Below, piece by piece: positions 25,454-34,930 of a DNA stretch of 64,000 nucleotides. The stretch covers positions 248,001 to 312,000 of the forward strand of contig NZ_KI911784.1 of assembly GCF_000516515.1 (NCBI RefSeq), given 5' to 3'. The first letter of the stretch is position 1; every line of letters begins with the position of its first letter. Source of the DNA: Chloroflexus sp. Y-396-1. GTDB lineage: Bacteria > Chloroflexota > Chloroflexia > Chloroflexales > Chloroflexaceae. Both the position numbers and the translations under genes were made by a program. The notes under the pieces were generated by a model. That model made no database searches, was not told where the DNA came from, and saw only the letters and a list, made by a program, of their open reading frames with translations.

Positions 25454-26575
25454 ATGAACACCCTGCAATACAACGACATTCATGGTAAACAGCAGATTCA
25501 TCAACTGCTCGTTTGGGCGGTTCTGACGGCAATTCCGGCAATTATTGGTCAAGCAGTCGTCGCTACTATTTTCTCACTCGTACCTCTCTACATTACAACA
25601 GCCGGTTCTATTATTCTGTTAGCCCTAGAATTATGGGCAATGAGGCTCAACCATCGCGGAAATGTTATTGGTGCAGTTATCTTGTTCTGTGTCACCATTG
25701 GCTTGTATGGAATTTTGCTTGTGATCGTATTGCCAGAATCACTTCCTGCAGTAACCCTGGCCTCAGTCATAACGACATCTATTGTCCTCCCCTATCTGGA
25801 ACAAAAATGGTTGTTGTTCTGGAATATCAGTACCGTCATCCTGGCTACGACAATAGCAATGCTCGGCCTTTACCTCCGAATTATTGAACCTATCGATACC
25901 GAGGCTATCAAACCCATCATTGTCCTCTTTGTTGCCCTGGCAACAGCTATTGCACTTCTACTCCTCTGGCAAAACCAAGCCCGTCTCACCAGGGCTTTAC
26001 AGCAAAGTCAGCAAACCAACAAAGAACTTCAGGCATTGCAAGCCTCACTGGAATCGCAAATTGCAGAACGTACTCGAGTCTTGCAAGAAATGCTCCAAAC
26101 GTTAGAAAAACAGGCTACAGAAGAAAGGCAGCTACGTGAAACCCTGTTGCAGCAGCAAGAGGTTATTTTGGGGTTAAGTGTTCCGATTATACCGGTGATA
26201 GATCAGGTGCTGGTCATACCTCTGATCGGATTAATCGATGAGCATCGCCTGCAACAAATTCAGCAACGAGCACTTCAGGCGATCAACCAATTCAATGCTC
26301 ACACGCTAATCCTTGACGTCACCGGCGTACCGGCTATCGATAAGCAAGTTGCAACGAAGCTCATCCAGATCGCACAAGCGATTCGTCTCCTTGGCGCCAG
26401 AACCTTCCTAGTCGGTATTCATCCTGAAGTAGCCCACTCAATAGTACGAGCGGGGATTGAATTGCATCACATTCAACCGTTTGCCCGTTTGCAAGATGCT
26501 CTGGCCGGAATTGTGAAGTACATAAATGCATATCACGCCCAAGAGAAACCGGGGTACCGGGATGATGATAAATAA
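25454..26575 (+). CDS. Membrane-anchored STAS-domain protein lacking the usual phosphoacceptor
   Basis: The protein has 373 residues and the same plan as the gene at 3084-4163: about six membrane segments (residues 18-175), a Gln-rich coiled coil (180-240) and a STAS domain (245-360). The STAS loop reads DVTGVPAIDK, so K297 replaces the Thr that follows the Asp in the paralogue. In the second conserved segment Ser (S329, GIHPEVAHS) replaces Thr. It may be a constitutively active or unphosphorylatable partner, or may bind a non-phosphate signal. There is no clear ribosome site before the ATG, so the exact start is uncertain. Confidence 0.7.
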   Translation: MNTLQYNDIHGKQQIHQLLVWAVLTAIPAIIGQAVVATIFSLVPLYITTAGSIILLALELWAMRLNHRGNVIGAVILFCVTIGLYGILLVIVLPESLPAVTLASVITTSIVLPYLEQKWLLFWNISTVILATTIAMLGLYLRIIEPIDTEAIKPIIVLFVALATAIALLLLWQNQARLTRALQQSQQTNKELQALQASLESQIAERTRVLQEMLQTLEKQATEERQLRETLLQQQEVILGLSVPIIPVIDQVLVIPLIGLIDEHRLQQIQQRALQAINQFNAHTLILDVTGVPAIDKQVATKLIQIAQAIRLLGARTFLVGIHPEVAHSIVRAGIELHHIQPFARLQDALAGIVKYINAYHAQEKPGYRDDDK

Positions 26576-27474
26576 TTCCGCGCAGGATGATCGTCAGCAA
26601 AAGACATCTGGCGAGAACGAACGACAAACTGTCTCAGAGCGTAATCAAAAACTCATTGCCACTGCCACGTGACGTACCGGCATTCAAATACAGCTCGTAT
26701 GATCGATCCGAATCTCGCATGGATTGATACGATAGTAGATGGACTCGACACCACTGTGCCTTGACGAATAGGCCAGAACCAACATGATGCGCTCGTCGCC
26801 TAAACATGATTTCACACCAGAAATAACCATCTGCGGCATGGTAATGTGACCAACCGCTATCGGATGATGACAGAGATGCGGTTCGCGAACCGCACCTCCG
26901 CGATAGTCACCCTGTATACAGGACGAGCCTAATCAGAAGTCCAGGTGTTTGATCAGGTTCTCAATTGTCATAGTAAAACCCTATACACCTAGGCAATTTG
27001 CCCTAACCCTGCGCGCAGACAGAGATCTGTCCAGGCGGCCTCTGCTCGCCTGAGACCTACAGCACCCCTCATTCCTAAAGTCATGCTCATAAGGTCTCAT
27101 AAAGACAACCCGAATATCCGATATGTAGACCGAAACTGAAACGGCAACGTGCGGGCATCCCCGAATGAAGCATAAAGCCATGATCCTGGGATCGAGTGGG
27201 ATCGATCTGATACCAGCGTAATCCCTCACCGACCAGAGACGACCGACCGGTTGCCCTTATCAGCAATGACGAGTCGAATGGTCTGTCACATTCATTATGT
27301 CAAAACTCGTTAGGAAGATGAAGGCCATAAGCTTCACCGCTCTTGGCAAGAGATTTTAGATAGGCGCCTACTACATCAGACGTAACGGTTCTCCTGCAAC
27401 GAACCGCTAGAAGGTTGATCCAGTCGCAGATGGCAGAATCTCCTGACGTTGAAACAGATCTCCTTCAAAGAGTC
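26576..27474. other. Long spacer, gene-free, with a repeat-like relic
   Basis: About 900 bp without a credible gene. Around 26893-26912 a perfect palindrome (TGCGGTTCGCGAACCGCA) sits in a segment that resembles 5360-5453 at about two-thirds of positions by eye. The rest looks like decayed sequence with short open frames in several frames. Confidence 0.45.
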
Positions 27475-27503
27475 TTGACAGCAGCAACTGAGTATTTTAT
27501 AAT
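27475..27503 (+). promoter_or_regulatory. Consensus sigma70 promoter of the tetR-ABC operon
   Basis: Exact TTGACA (27475-27480) and exact TATAAT (27498-27503) are separated by exactly 17 bp. It is the best -35/-10 pair I found. The likely start point lies inside the operator that follows. Confidence 0.85.
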
Positions 27504-27535
27504 ATGACCACTTGGTCATATGACCGCTCGGTCAT
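27504..27535. promoter_or_regulatory. Double TetR-type operator
   Basis: Two abutting 16-bp palindromes (ATGACCActTGGTCAT at 27504-27519 and ATGACCGctCGGTCAT at 27520-27535) begin directly after the -10 box and would cover the start point. This is the expected place for a self-repressing TetR regulator. The tetR gene lies about 250 bp further on. Confidence 0.85.
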
Positions 27536-27785
27536 TTCATCAGAAAGACACGGTGATGGATACAACCACTATCATTAGCCTCTTCCTCAACCCTTCACGG
27601 TCTGGACTGCCTGTACTTCAGTCTCGGCAAACCACCGGCAATCTGGAAACGTAGCAGAAGACGGGGTATTGTCTAGATTCTCAGCAATCAGGGTACAGCA
27701 GACCTGATGAGCGACTTGGGGACATTCATACTGATTGCCAGAATATTCTTTGTCGTCCTCTAGACTATTATTACCAGCCACACCT

Positions 27786-28436
27786 ATGCCAACCGAAACC
27801 TTTTTCAACCTTCCTGAGGAGAAGCGCACCCGTTTGATCGACGTTCTGCTCGACGAGTTTGCTGAAAACGACTACGACAGCGTCTCGATTAATCGGATCG
27901 CCGAGCGAGCCGGTATTGCGAAGGGCAGTTTTTATCAGTATTTTGCCGACAAGAAAGACTGCTATCTCTACTTGATACAGCTTGGTATTGAACAGAAAAC
28001 AGCTTTTCTGAGGCAAACCCCACCCTCTCCAGACACTGATATATTCACCTACCTGCGCTGGCTACTTGATGTCGGTGTTCAATTTCAGTTTCACAATCCA
28101 CGATTGGCCCAGATCGCCTATAGAGCTATTTATGACGATGTGCCACTACCAACCGAGACAATGCAAGTGATTCGACAAGGCAGTTATGCCTATTTTAAGC
28201 AACTTATTGCACAGGGCATTGCTGAGGGTTCAATTAATCCTGCGATCGATAGTGAGACTGCTGCTTTTATGTTGAATGTCGTCTTCACCGAGTTGGGGAA
28301 ATATCTGATCGAGCGATTTACGGTTGATCCAGCAAGTCTATTCCAAGAAGGTGCAACGGTATTGCTACAACCCGACCTGCGTCGTGTTATCGAACAGGTG
28401 ATCGACATCCTGGAGCGCGGGATGCGCAATCGCTAG
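27786..28436 (+). CDS. TetR-family transcriptional regulator
   Basis: The protein has 216 residues from the ATG at 27786; the upstream TTG codon is less likely. The N-terminal helix-turn-helix (SINRIAERAGIAKGSFYQYF, near residues 33-52) is typical. The C-terminal domain is helical and should bind a ligand and form dimers. It begins an operon with an ABC exporter. The promoter and double operator at 27475-27535 fit autorepression, but the spacing of about 250 nt between promoter and ATG is long, and no clear ribosome site precedes the ATG. The ligand is unknown; the exporter suggests a drug or lipophilic compound. Confidence 0.88.
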   Translation: MPTETFFNLPEEKRTRLIDVLLDEFAENDYDSVSINRIAERAGIAKGSFYQYFADKKDCYLYLIQLGIEQKTAFLRQTPPSPDTDIFTYLRWLLDVGVQFQFHNPRLAQIAYRAIYDDVPLPTETMQVIRQGSYAYFKQLIAQGIAEGSINPAIDSETAAFMLNVVFTELGKYLIERFTVDPASLFQEGATVLLQPDLRRVIEQVIDILERGMRNR

Positions 28437-28473
28437 ATTGTTTTCCCCCTAATATGCCTAGAGGAACGGCTTT

Positions 28474-29355
28474 ATGATAACTGTTCAGAACCTCTCCTTT
28501 ACCTATCCCGGTACCAGAATACCGACACTTCGTGCACTCTCGTTTGCAGTGCAACCTGGCGAAATCTTTGGCTTTCTCGGCCCAAGTGGCGCCGGTAAAT
28601 CAACTACGCAGAAGATTTTGATCCGCCTGCTCCGTGGTTTCACCGGTTCCATTGAAATCCTCGGCCGCGATCTACGCCAGTGGGACGATTCATTCTACGA
28701 GCAGGTCGGTGTGTGCTTTGAGCTACCTAACCACTACGGCAAATTAACGGCTATCGAAAACTTGCGCTACTTTTCCCGCCTGTACTCAGGACCGACACTA
28801 GCCCCTGAGACAGTGCTCGAAATGGTAGGCCTGATCGATGACAGGTACCTACCGGTCTCACAATACTCCAAGGGCATGAAAATTCGGCTTAATCTAGCAC
28901 GTGCACTCCTTCATCAACCGCAACTACTCTTCCTTGATGAACCTACTGCTGGTTTAGACCCGGTCAATGCCCGACGAGTTAAAGACTTGATTAAAGCCCA
29001 GAAAGATGCTGGACGCACAATCTTTCTTACCACCCATGACATGACTATTGCCGAAGAGCTATGCGACCGGGTAGCATTTATTATCGACGGACAAATAGCA
29101 CTGATCGATACACCGCGTGCGCTAAAGTTACACTATGGTAAAAAGGTGGTACGGGTTGAATATCTGGATAACAATCGCCTCGTCACACGTGAATTTGCTC
29201 TCGATGGCCTGGCCGATAATCCACATTTTTACGATACGCTTCGCCACTCTGTTCAGACCATCCACACGCAAGAGTCTAGCCTTGAACAGATCTTCATCCA
29301 AGTAACGGGGCGAAGGCTTGATTCCTGTGAAGAGCCAGCCTTATCCCTCCACTAG
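28474..29355 (+). CDS. ABC transporter ATP-binding protein
   Basis: The protein has 293 residues. Walker A is GPSGAGKST (36-44); the ABC signature is a variant, YSKGMK, before IRLNLARAL; Walker B is LLFLDEPTAGLD. The switch His (TTHD) is present. The C-terminal extension of about 70 residues is typical of drug-export subfamilies. It powers export by the two permeases that follow. The gene is 37 bp after tetR. It resembles antibiotic exporters such as the mycobacterial fluoroquinolone system Rv2686c-Rv2688c, by general pattern only. Confidence 0.88.
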   Translation: MITVQNLSFTYPGTRIPTLRALSFAVQPGEIFGFLGPSGAGKSTTQKILIRLLRGFTGSIEILGRDLRQWDDSFYEQVGVCFELPNHYGKLTAIENLRYFSRLYSGPTLAPETVLEMVGLIDDRYLPVSQYSKGMKIRLNLARALLHQPQLLFLDEPTAGLDPVNARRVKDLIKAQKDAGRTIFLTTHDMTIAEELCDRVAFIIDGQIALIDTPRALKLHYGKKVVRVEYLDNNRLVTREFALDGLADNPHFYDTLRHSVQTIHTQESSLEQIFIQVTGRRLDSCEEPALSLH

Positions 29356-29367
29356 ATAGCAAGTGAG

Positions 29368-30096
29368 ATGATGATGAAACGTCTCTTTCATACCATCTAT
29401 TGGGACATCGTGCGACAGTATCGCAATGGCTTCTACTTGGTTACAGCATTGATCGTGGTCCTGTTAGTCATCTTGTTGCACCAACTCAGTGGCGTAGACT
29501 GGAGTCTTTGGTGGCCCGTTATTTTGCTGGAAACCCTTGTCATAAATAGTTTTTTCTTCATAGCGGGCATCGTTTTACTTGAAAAAGGAGAGGGTGTTTT
29601 GGAAGCGCAGGTTGTTACCCCACTACGTGATTGGGAATACCTGCTGGCAAAGGTCATCAGCCTCTATATCCTTTCGGTTCTCGAATCGTTAGCACTCGTG
29701 TTGCTCATCGGTGGCCCAAACTTCAACTGGTTTTGGATGTTAGTTGGCATTGGCTGCTTTGTCGCACTCTACACACTCTACGGTTTTTTCGTGGCAGCCC
29801 GCTACGATTCGATCTCTGAATTCATTCTTCCTTCAGCATTATGGACTATAGGATTCTCAATTCCGCTGTTACCTTATTTCGATCTCTGGCAACACTGGAT
29901 TCTCTACCTGCATCCACTTCAAGCTCCGTTGGTATTGGTACAGGCCGCCTATAACCCATTACCAGTATGGGCGTTATGGTACGGTGTGCTCTACAGCCTA
30001 TTGTGGATCGGTGTCGGATGGATTAGCGGACGGCGAACTTTCTATCGCTTTGTGATAACCAAAGAGGGGACTCGCCGGCGGAGAATATCGTCATAG
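29368..30096 (+). CDS. ABC transporter permease 1
   Basis: This 242-residue protein has about six membrane segments and short loops, the size of ABC-2-type export permeases. It starts with ATG-ATG-ATG at 29368, 12 bp after the ATPase. No motif identifies the substrate. It should form a heterodimer with the protein at 30111. The C-terminus is basic. The exact start among the three ATGs is not settled. Confidence 0.78.
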   Translation: MMMKRLFHTIYWDIVRQYRNGFYLVTALIVVLLVILLHQLSGVDWSLWWPVILLETLVINSFFFIAGIVLLEKGEGVLEAQVVTPLRDWEYLLAKVISLYILSVLESLALVLLIGGPNFNWFWMLVGIGCFVALYTLYGFFVAARYDSISEFILPSALWTIGFSIPLLPYFDLWQHWILYLHPLQAPLVLVQAAYNPLPVWALWYGVLYSLLWIGVGWISGRRTFYRFVITKEGTRRRRISS

Positions 30097-30110
30097 ATAG
30101 CGAGGTTCAT

Positions 30111-30854
30111 ATGAATATGCGACGAACACTTTATGCGCTTGGCCCTATTGATCTACGTAGTGTTTGGCGCGACAGCATGCTTTCATGGATGATATTCTTG
30201 CCCTTGTTAGGAGCACTCATCCTGCGCGTCGGCTTACCAATACTCACTGTACGTGTTCGAGAACGATATGGGTTCGATCTCGAACCATTCTATCCGGTAT
30301 TCCTCAGCTACTTTTTCGTGGTGATGACACCAGCGATTTTTGGTATTGTGATCGGTTTTCTATTACTTGATGAAAAAGACGATCAAACTCTTAAGGCATT
30401 GCAGATTACCCCATTACCGCTGAGAAACTATCTGGTTTATCGGATTGCTTTGCCAGTACTGTTAACAATCGGAATGATGTTCACTGTGTTTCCATTATCG
30501 GGCCTCGACGACTTATCGCCGCTAGCTACGTTGTTGGTTGCAACGACTGCTGCACCCATTGCTCCTGCCCTTACCCTCTTCATGGCAACCCTGGCCCAAA
30601 ACAAAGTACAGGGATTCGCCCTTATGAAACTTATCGGTGTTGTCCTGATTATGCCGGTTTTTGCCTTTATTGGTATTGAACACTGGGAAGAACTCTTCAT
30701 GATTATTCCTACTTACTGGCCTATGAAGATGTACCTTCTGCTCACTGTCGAACCATCAGCAGCGGTCTGGCCTTATTTTCTTGTCGCCATCATCTACCCG
30801 ACAGTGATTATCTGGGTCTTAGTACGACGCTTCAACCAGGTAATGGTAGAATAG
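30111..30854 (+). CDS. ABC transporter permease 2
   Basis: This 247-residue protein has about six membrane segments and the ABC-2-like pattern DEKDDQTLKALQITPLPLRNYL between helices 2 and 3. The ATG follows CGAGG. It lies 14 bp after permease 1 and is the last gene of the tetR operon. The downstream glycosyltransferase is 59 bp away and may or may not be cotranscribed. The substrate is unknown. Confidence 0.78.
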   Translation: MNMRRTLYALGPIDLRSVWRDSMLSWMIFLPLLGALILRVGLPILTVRVRERYGFDLEPFYPVFLSYFFVVMTPAIFGIVIGFLLLDEKDDQTLKALQITPLPLRNYLVYRIALPVLLTIGMMFTVFPLSGLDDLSPLATLLVATTAAPIAPALTLFMATLAQNKVQGFALMKLIGVVLIMPVFAFIGIEHWEELFMIIPTYWPMKMYLLLTVEPSAAVWPYFLVAIIYPTVIIWVLVRRFNQVMVE

Positions 30855-30913
30855 GCCCAGAAGCAATTCGATCATCACCTGCGCAGAAGAGGTGAATTAA
30901 TCCACTTAACCGT

Positions 30914-31879
30914 ATGAACACCATTGGCGTTGTTGTCGTCTCGTATAATACTGCTTCCCTCCTGCGCCGCTGCCTGGCGTCGCTCGCTTCCTGTCGCCTA
31001 CCGTTGCAGATCGTTGTCGTGGATAACGGGTCTCTCGATGACAGCGTCGCGCTGGTTCAGCGTGAATTTCCACACGTCATGTTACGCGAACGGCCAGAAA
31101 ATCCCGGTTACGCTGCTGCCTGTAATGAAGGGATCGCCTGGCTGAGCAACAACTGTGATGCGATCCTGGTCCTCAACCCTGACACTGAAGTTCTGCCCGG
31201 TGCAATTGAGACGATGGCCGATTTTTTGGCCATTCACCCCCGTGTTGGTCTGGTTGGGCCACGTCTGCTCAACCCGGACGGTAGCTTACAACGGGCAGCA
31301 TTTCGCTTTCCTGACCTGATCACGACCGCACTTGATCTCTTTCCGCCAGGTGAAGTCTTACCCGGCCGTCTGTACGATTCGTGGTGGCATGGTCGTTATC
31401 CATACGAACTCGGCAATGAAGCATTTCCAATCGATTACCCGCTGGGCGCATGCATGCTGGTGCGCACAAGTACGATCGCCGAAGTGGGTGGGATGGACGA
31501 AGACTACTTTATGTACTGCGAAGAGATTGATTGGTGTCGCCGAATCAAACAGGCAGGATGGGCGATCTGGCACGTCCCGACTGCGCAGGTTATTCACGTC
31601 GGTGGTGCAGCGACCGGCCAATTCCGCTGGCGTATGCAGGTAGCGCTCTGGCAGGCCCGCCAACGGTATATGCGTAAGTTTGCTTCACCGACCGTTCAGC
31701 GTCTCTTCCGTGTCCTTCTTGTCATCGGAATGCTGCGGCTCATCGGCAAAACTTGGTACACCTACCTGACCGGTCAGATCGACCGCGATGTCCTGCGCGG
31801 CCAACTCCTTGCCTACGGTACTATTCTGCAAAAGACCCATAATTACTCGCCAATACCGGTTGCGAAGGTAACACGCTAA
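30914..31879 (+). CDS. Family 2 glycosyltransferase (rhamnosyltransferase-like)
   Basis: The protein has 321 residues. The N-terminal GT-A fold has VVVVSYN at residues 6-12, VVDNGS, and the metal-binding LNPDTE segment near residue 84. Later come the acceptor motif MDEDYFMYCEEIDWCRRIKQAGW and a helical C-terminal tail. Such enzymes add rhamnose or related sugars from nucleotide donors to lipid or surface glycans. The gene is the same strand as the exporter and could share its transcript. The acceptor is unknown. Confidence 0.88.
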   Translation: MNTIGVVVVSYNTASLLRRCLASLASCRLPLQIVVVDNGSLDDSVALVQREFPHVMLRERPENPGYAAACNEGIAWLSNNCDAILVLNPDTEVLPGAIETMADFLAIHPRVGLVGPRLLNPDGSLQRAAFRFPDLITTALDLFPPGEVLPGRLYDSWWHGRYPYELGNEAFPIDYPLGACMLVRTSTIAEVGGMDEDYFMYCEEIDWCRRIKQAGWAIWHVPTAQVIHVGGAATGQFRWRMQVALWQARQRYMRKFASPTVQRLFRVLLVIGMLRLIGKTWYTYLTGQIDRDVLRGQLLAYGTILQKTHNYSPIPVAKVTR

Positions 31880-32195
31880 TGCTATAGTACCAAACAAGAG
31901 AAGTGTTGTCTGGCGGGACAACGCAACTCTTCAGATAAGATTGTATTTTCATTTCGCGACTCAAGCCTATTACGGTGAGGTTGGCTCGCGTGACGATACT
32001 GGCGCATTGCTCCGCACCTGATGATAATTCTGACGCAACGCAGGGATAGGGCTGATACCACGCGAACAACAAATGGTGGGTATCGCCCGGAAGCGTTGCC
32101 AATACATCAATAAGCTGAACGAAAGCGTGAGCTGGCGTCGATATGTGCTCCGCGAACCTTCCTCCTGATGTACGACAGGAGCAGACAAGACAACG
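31880..32195. other. Non-coding spacer
   Basis: About 316 bp without a gene. Short inverted arms (GTTGTC at 31904-31909 and GACAAC at 31916-31921) lie about 25 bp after the glycosyltransferase stop and may form a weak terminator. No clear promoter is seen before the NYN gene. Confidence 0.35.
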
Positions 32196-34007
32196 ATGTA
32201 CGACCAAAAGCGACCAGATGTCGCGGTCTTTATCGACTTCGAGAACATTTATGTCAGCGTGCGTGACAAACTCAACGCAACGCCCAATTTTGAAGCGATT
32301 ATGGACCGCTGCAACGACCTCGGCCGCGTGGTGATCTCACGCGCCTATGCCGATTGGTACCGTTACCCACGCATTACCAGTGCCCTTTACGCCAACGCTA
32401 TCGAACCTATCTACGTCGCTACCTACTACTACGACAAGGATGCCGGTCGCACCGGACGCGCCATCAAGAATAGCGTCGATATGAACCTCTGTATCGACGC
32501 TATGAAAACGCTCTATACCAATCCAAACGTCTCGCGGTTTGTTTTGGTGACCGGCGACCGCGATTTCATTCCGCTTGTCCATAGTATTCGCCAGCACGGG
32601 AAAGAAGTCTTCATCATCGGGATCGGTGGCGCCGCCAGCACACACCTGGCCCAAAGCGCCGACGAGTTCCTCTTTTACGAACAATTGATCGGTCGTCATC
32701 CCAACGCCAGTGCCGCTGCTACGGCAATTGCGAATCGGGCAACTGAAATCAACCGCACCCCCGAAACGGTAGAAGTTAGCCCACCGCTGTCAGCAGTAGC
32801 CGCCCCCCCACCTTCGCCATCTGAACCGGATGTCTACGATGTGCTGGTACAGGCTATTCACCTAGCCCGCAAGCGTGGCTACGTGACAACGCTCGGCTCT
32901 TTAAAGATGCTGATGAAAGAACTGATGGGCGGCGATTTCAAAGAAAATCGCTACCGCGACCTGAATGGACGACCATTCTCAAAGTTCAAAGATTTGGTCA
33001 TCGATGCCGAGCAGCGCGGGAAAGTACAAATCTTTACCAAAGGTTCGGTCAATGAGGTCTTTCTGCCAGGCGAAGACCCGATGAAGCTCTCACGTTTTGC
33101 CCCATTGCTGACCGAGGAATTACCACCAGAGCCGGTGGTGATCGACCCGCCTATTGGCAGTAATGGCAGTTTGCAGATCGCCGAGATCAGCTCGATCGTC
33201 CTTGAAGAGCCAAAAGCAGTAGAACCACCAGCAGCGACAACTCCAGCCACTTCTGGCAGTCGCCGTCGGCGCCGTCGTTCACGCCGTAGCGGACGGAATC
33301 GCGAAGAGACCAGCGCGCTGGCCGTTGAGACAGCCTCCGATCTTGACGAGTTGCCAGAGTTGGAACCGGAATACAGCCCACCGCAGATCGAGGAACTGGT
33401 GCAAGCAGGCGAAACAACTGCTATACCGCCGGTCGAACTTGCCCTAGAACCAACACCGGTAGCGGTTGAATTCGAGCCAGTACCCGAACCGACACCTGTC
33501 GTAGCTGAAGCTGCTCTAACAGAAGCCGCAAGCGAAACGCCGGCAAAAGCGAGTCGTAGCCGCCGACGATCGCGCAAGACGAAGAGCGAAGCGGTAGCCG
33601 ACACCGCAGCACCTCAGATTGAAGCGGTGGGTGAGCAGCCCACACCAGTACCAGCCATCGCCGACGAGGTCAGTACCGAACCTGTCAGCGAGACACCCGC
33701 CGCTATCGCTGATGCCGGATCTGCCCCAACTAACACGGCTACAGATGAGGCGGACAGCCAGGTTGATCTCAACTTTGAGTTCAGTGACGTAGAATGGGAA
33801 CTCTTCCGCACGACAGTGCGCGAATTGGGAAAACCAGCAACGTTCCAGCAACTCTTGAGCGCGTTGCAGACTGCTCGCAAACAGCACGGTTTGCCGCGTA
33901 CTACCGAAGAGAATCGCACGATGCTCAAGCAAGCCATTCACCATGGCATGCTTGAGCGCATCACCAGGAATCGCCGCGTTTATTACACGTTGAAGGCCGA
34001 TGAGTAG
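32196..34007 (+). CDS. NYN (PIN-like) / LOTUS-domain protein with Arg-rich and winged-helix regions
   Basis: The protein has 603 residues. Residues 1-165 form a NYN/LabA-type PIN-like nuclease domain: VAVFIDFENIY (D14 region), SVDMNLCIDAM and VTGDRDFIPLV supply the conserved Asp cluster. Residues 208-300 match the OST-HTH/LOTUS fold. Residues 335-540 are low-complexity, Pro/Ala/Glu-rich with two Arg/Ser blocks (RRRRRRSRRSGR and SRSRRRSRKTK). The end (about 525-603) looks like another winged-helix domain. NYN-LOTUS proteins act on RNA in other organisms; an RNase or RNA-binding role is inferred. The ATG has only a distant AGGAG. The trpF gene overlaps its end by 8 bp. Confidence 0.85.
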   Translation: MYDQKRPDVAVFIDFENIYVSVRDKLNATPNFEAIMDRCNDLGRVVISRAYADWYRYPRITSALYANAIEPIYVATYYYDKDAGRTGRAIKNSVDMNLCIDAMKTLYTNPNVSRFVLVTGDRDFIPLVHSIRQHGKEVFIIGIGGAASTHLAQSADEFLFYEQLIGRHPNASAAATAIANRATEINRTPETVEVSPPLSAVAAPPPSPSEPDVYDVLVQAIHLARKRGYVTTLGSLKMLMKELMGGDFKENRYRDLNGRPFSKFKDLVIDAEQRGKVQIFTKGSVNEVFLPGEDPMKLSRFAPLLTEELPPEPVVIDPPIGSNGSLQIAEISSIVLEEPKAVEPPAATTPATSGSRRRRRRSRRSGRNREETSALAVETASDLDELPELEPEYSPPQIEELVQAGETTAIPPVELALEPTPVAVEFEPVPEPTPVVAEAALTEAASETPAKASRSRRRSRKTKSEAVADTAAPQIEAVGEQPTPVPAIADEVSTEPVSETPAAIADAGSAPTNTATDEADSQVDLNFEFSDVEWELFRTTVRELGKPATFQQLLSALQTARKQHGLPRTTEENRTMLKQAIHHGMLERITRNRRVYYTLKADE

Positions 34008-34653
34008 GTTGGTCAAAATCTGTGGCCTGCGAACGGTCGATCTGGCGCTGGTAGCCGCCACTGCTGGCGCCGATTTGATCGGCCTGGTATTCGCCCCCAG
34101 CCGCCGCCAAGTCAGTATTGCCGAGGCACAGCACATTGCAGCCGCAGTTCGGGCCTTACCACCGCCCCGACCTCTCATCGTGGGGTTGTTTGTCAATGCA
34201 CCAGCAGCCGACGTAGCCGAAATCACGGCAATCGTCGGCCTAGAAGCAATTCAGCTCAGCGGCGATGAACCACCAGACTACCCCATTCCGAAAGGACTAC
34301 CTTTGCTCAGGGCTATCCGTATGACCAGTACGCCCCACGAAGAGGCCTGGCTGGCCCGTATTGCCGCCGCTCCATCGGTTGATAGTGGACTGCCACCAAT
34401 GTTGGCCCTGGTCGATGCCCATGTTGCCGGTGCGTATGGAGGAACCGGTACTCAGGCCGATTGGAGTCGTGCGGCACGTATTGCCCGTCAGGTGCCTACC
34501 ATACTGGCCGGCGGATTAACGCCGGAAAATGTCGCAGCGGCCATCGCACAGGTTCAGCCGCTCGGTGTCGATGTCAGTAGCGGCGTCGAGCGCGATGGCC
34601 AAAAAGATCCGGCACTAATCACAGCATTCATTGAAGCAGCACGACGTGGATAA
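34000..34653 (+). CDS. trpF: Phosphoribosylanthranilate isomerase
   Basis: The protein has 217 residues, normal for TrpF, a TIM barrel. The motifs KICGL (catalytic Cys), ALVDAH (catalytic Asp), GGTG and LAGGL, and the C-terminal phosphate-binding DVSSGVE are all present. It converts N-(5-phosphoribosyl)-anthranilate to the ribulose isomer in tryptophan synthesis. Its ATG lies inside the last codons of the NYN gene (overlap 34000-34007), so translation may be coupled. No other trp gene is in this window. Confidence 0.95.
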   Translation: MSRLVKICGLRTVDLALVAATAGADLIGLVFAPSRRQVSIAEAQHIAAAVRALPPPRPLIVGLFVNAPAADVAEITAIVGLEAIQLSGDEPPDYPIPKGLPLLRAIRMTSTPHEEAWLARIAAAPSVDSGLPPMLALVDAHVAGAYGGTGTQADWSRAARIARQVPTILAGGLTPENVAAAIAQVQPLGVDVSSGVERDGQKDPALITAFIEAARRG

Positions 34654-34930
34654 CGGTTTGGCGTGTGGCCGTAAACCCATGATTCAGTTACCGTTGAGCT
34701 CTTCCCCATCAACAACGGTGATAGTGAAGAGAAGAGAGGAAATAAGGAAACGAGAGGACTGTACTCCCAACCTACCTCAATCTCTCCCCTCCGCCGGCTT
34801 TGAAACCAAACCCTACCGATGCAGTGACGAATAAATCGGTGAGACTCGTTATTCCCCCAGCGTCAGCACCAATGACCAGAAACGAGATGAGGGAGGCGTG
34901 GAGTCAGGAAATTGCCGGAAAAGTCAATCA

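Noticed and set aside
27556-27654. 32-codon open frame between the tetR promoter and tetR
   Set aside because: It could be a leader peptide, but it has no good ribosome site and no regulatory residue run.
33516-34226. 236-residue antisense open frame over the NYN/trpF junction
   Set aside because: It is antisense to two well-supported genes and has no family pattern.
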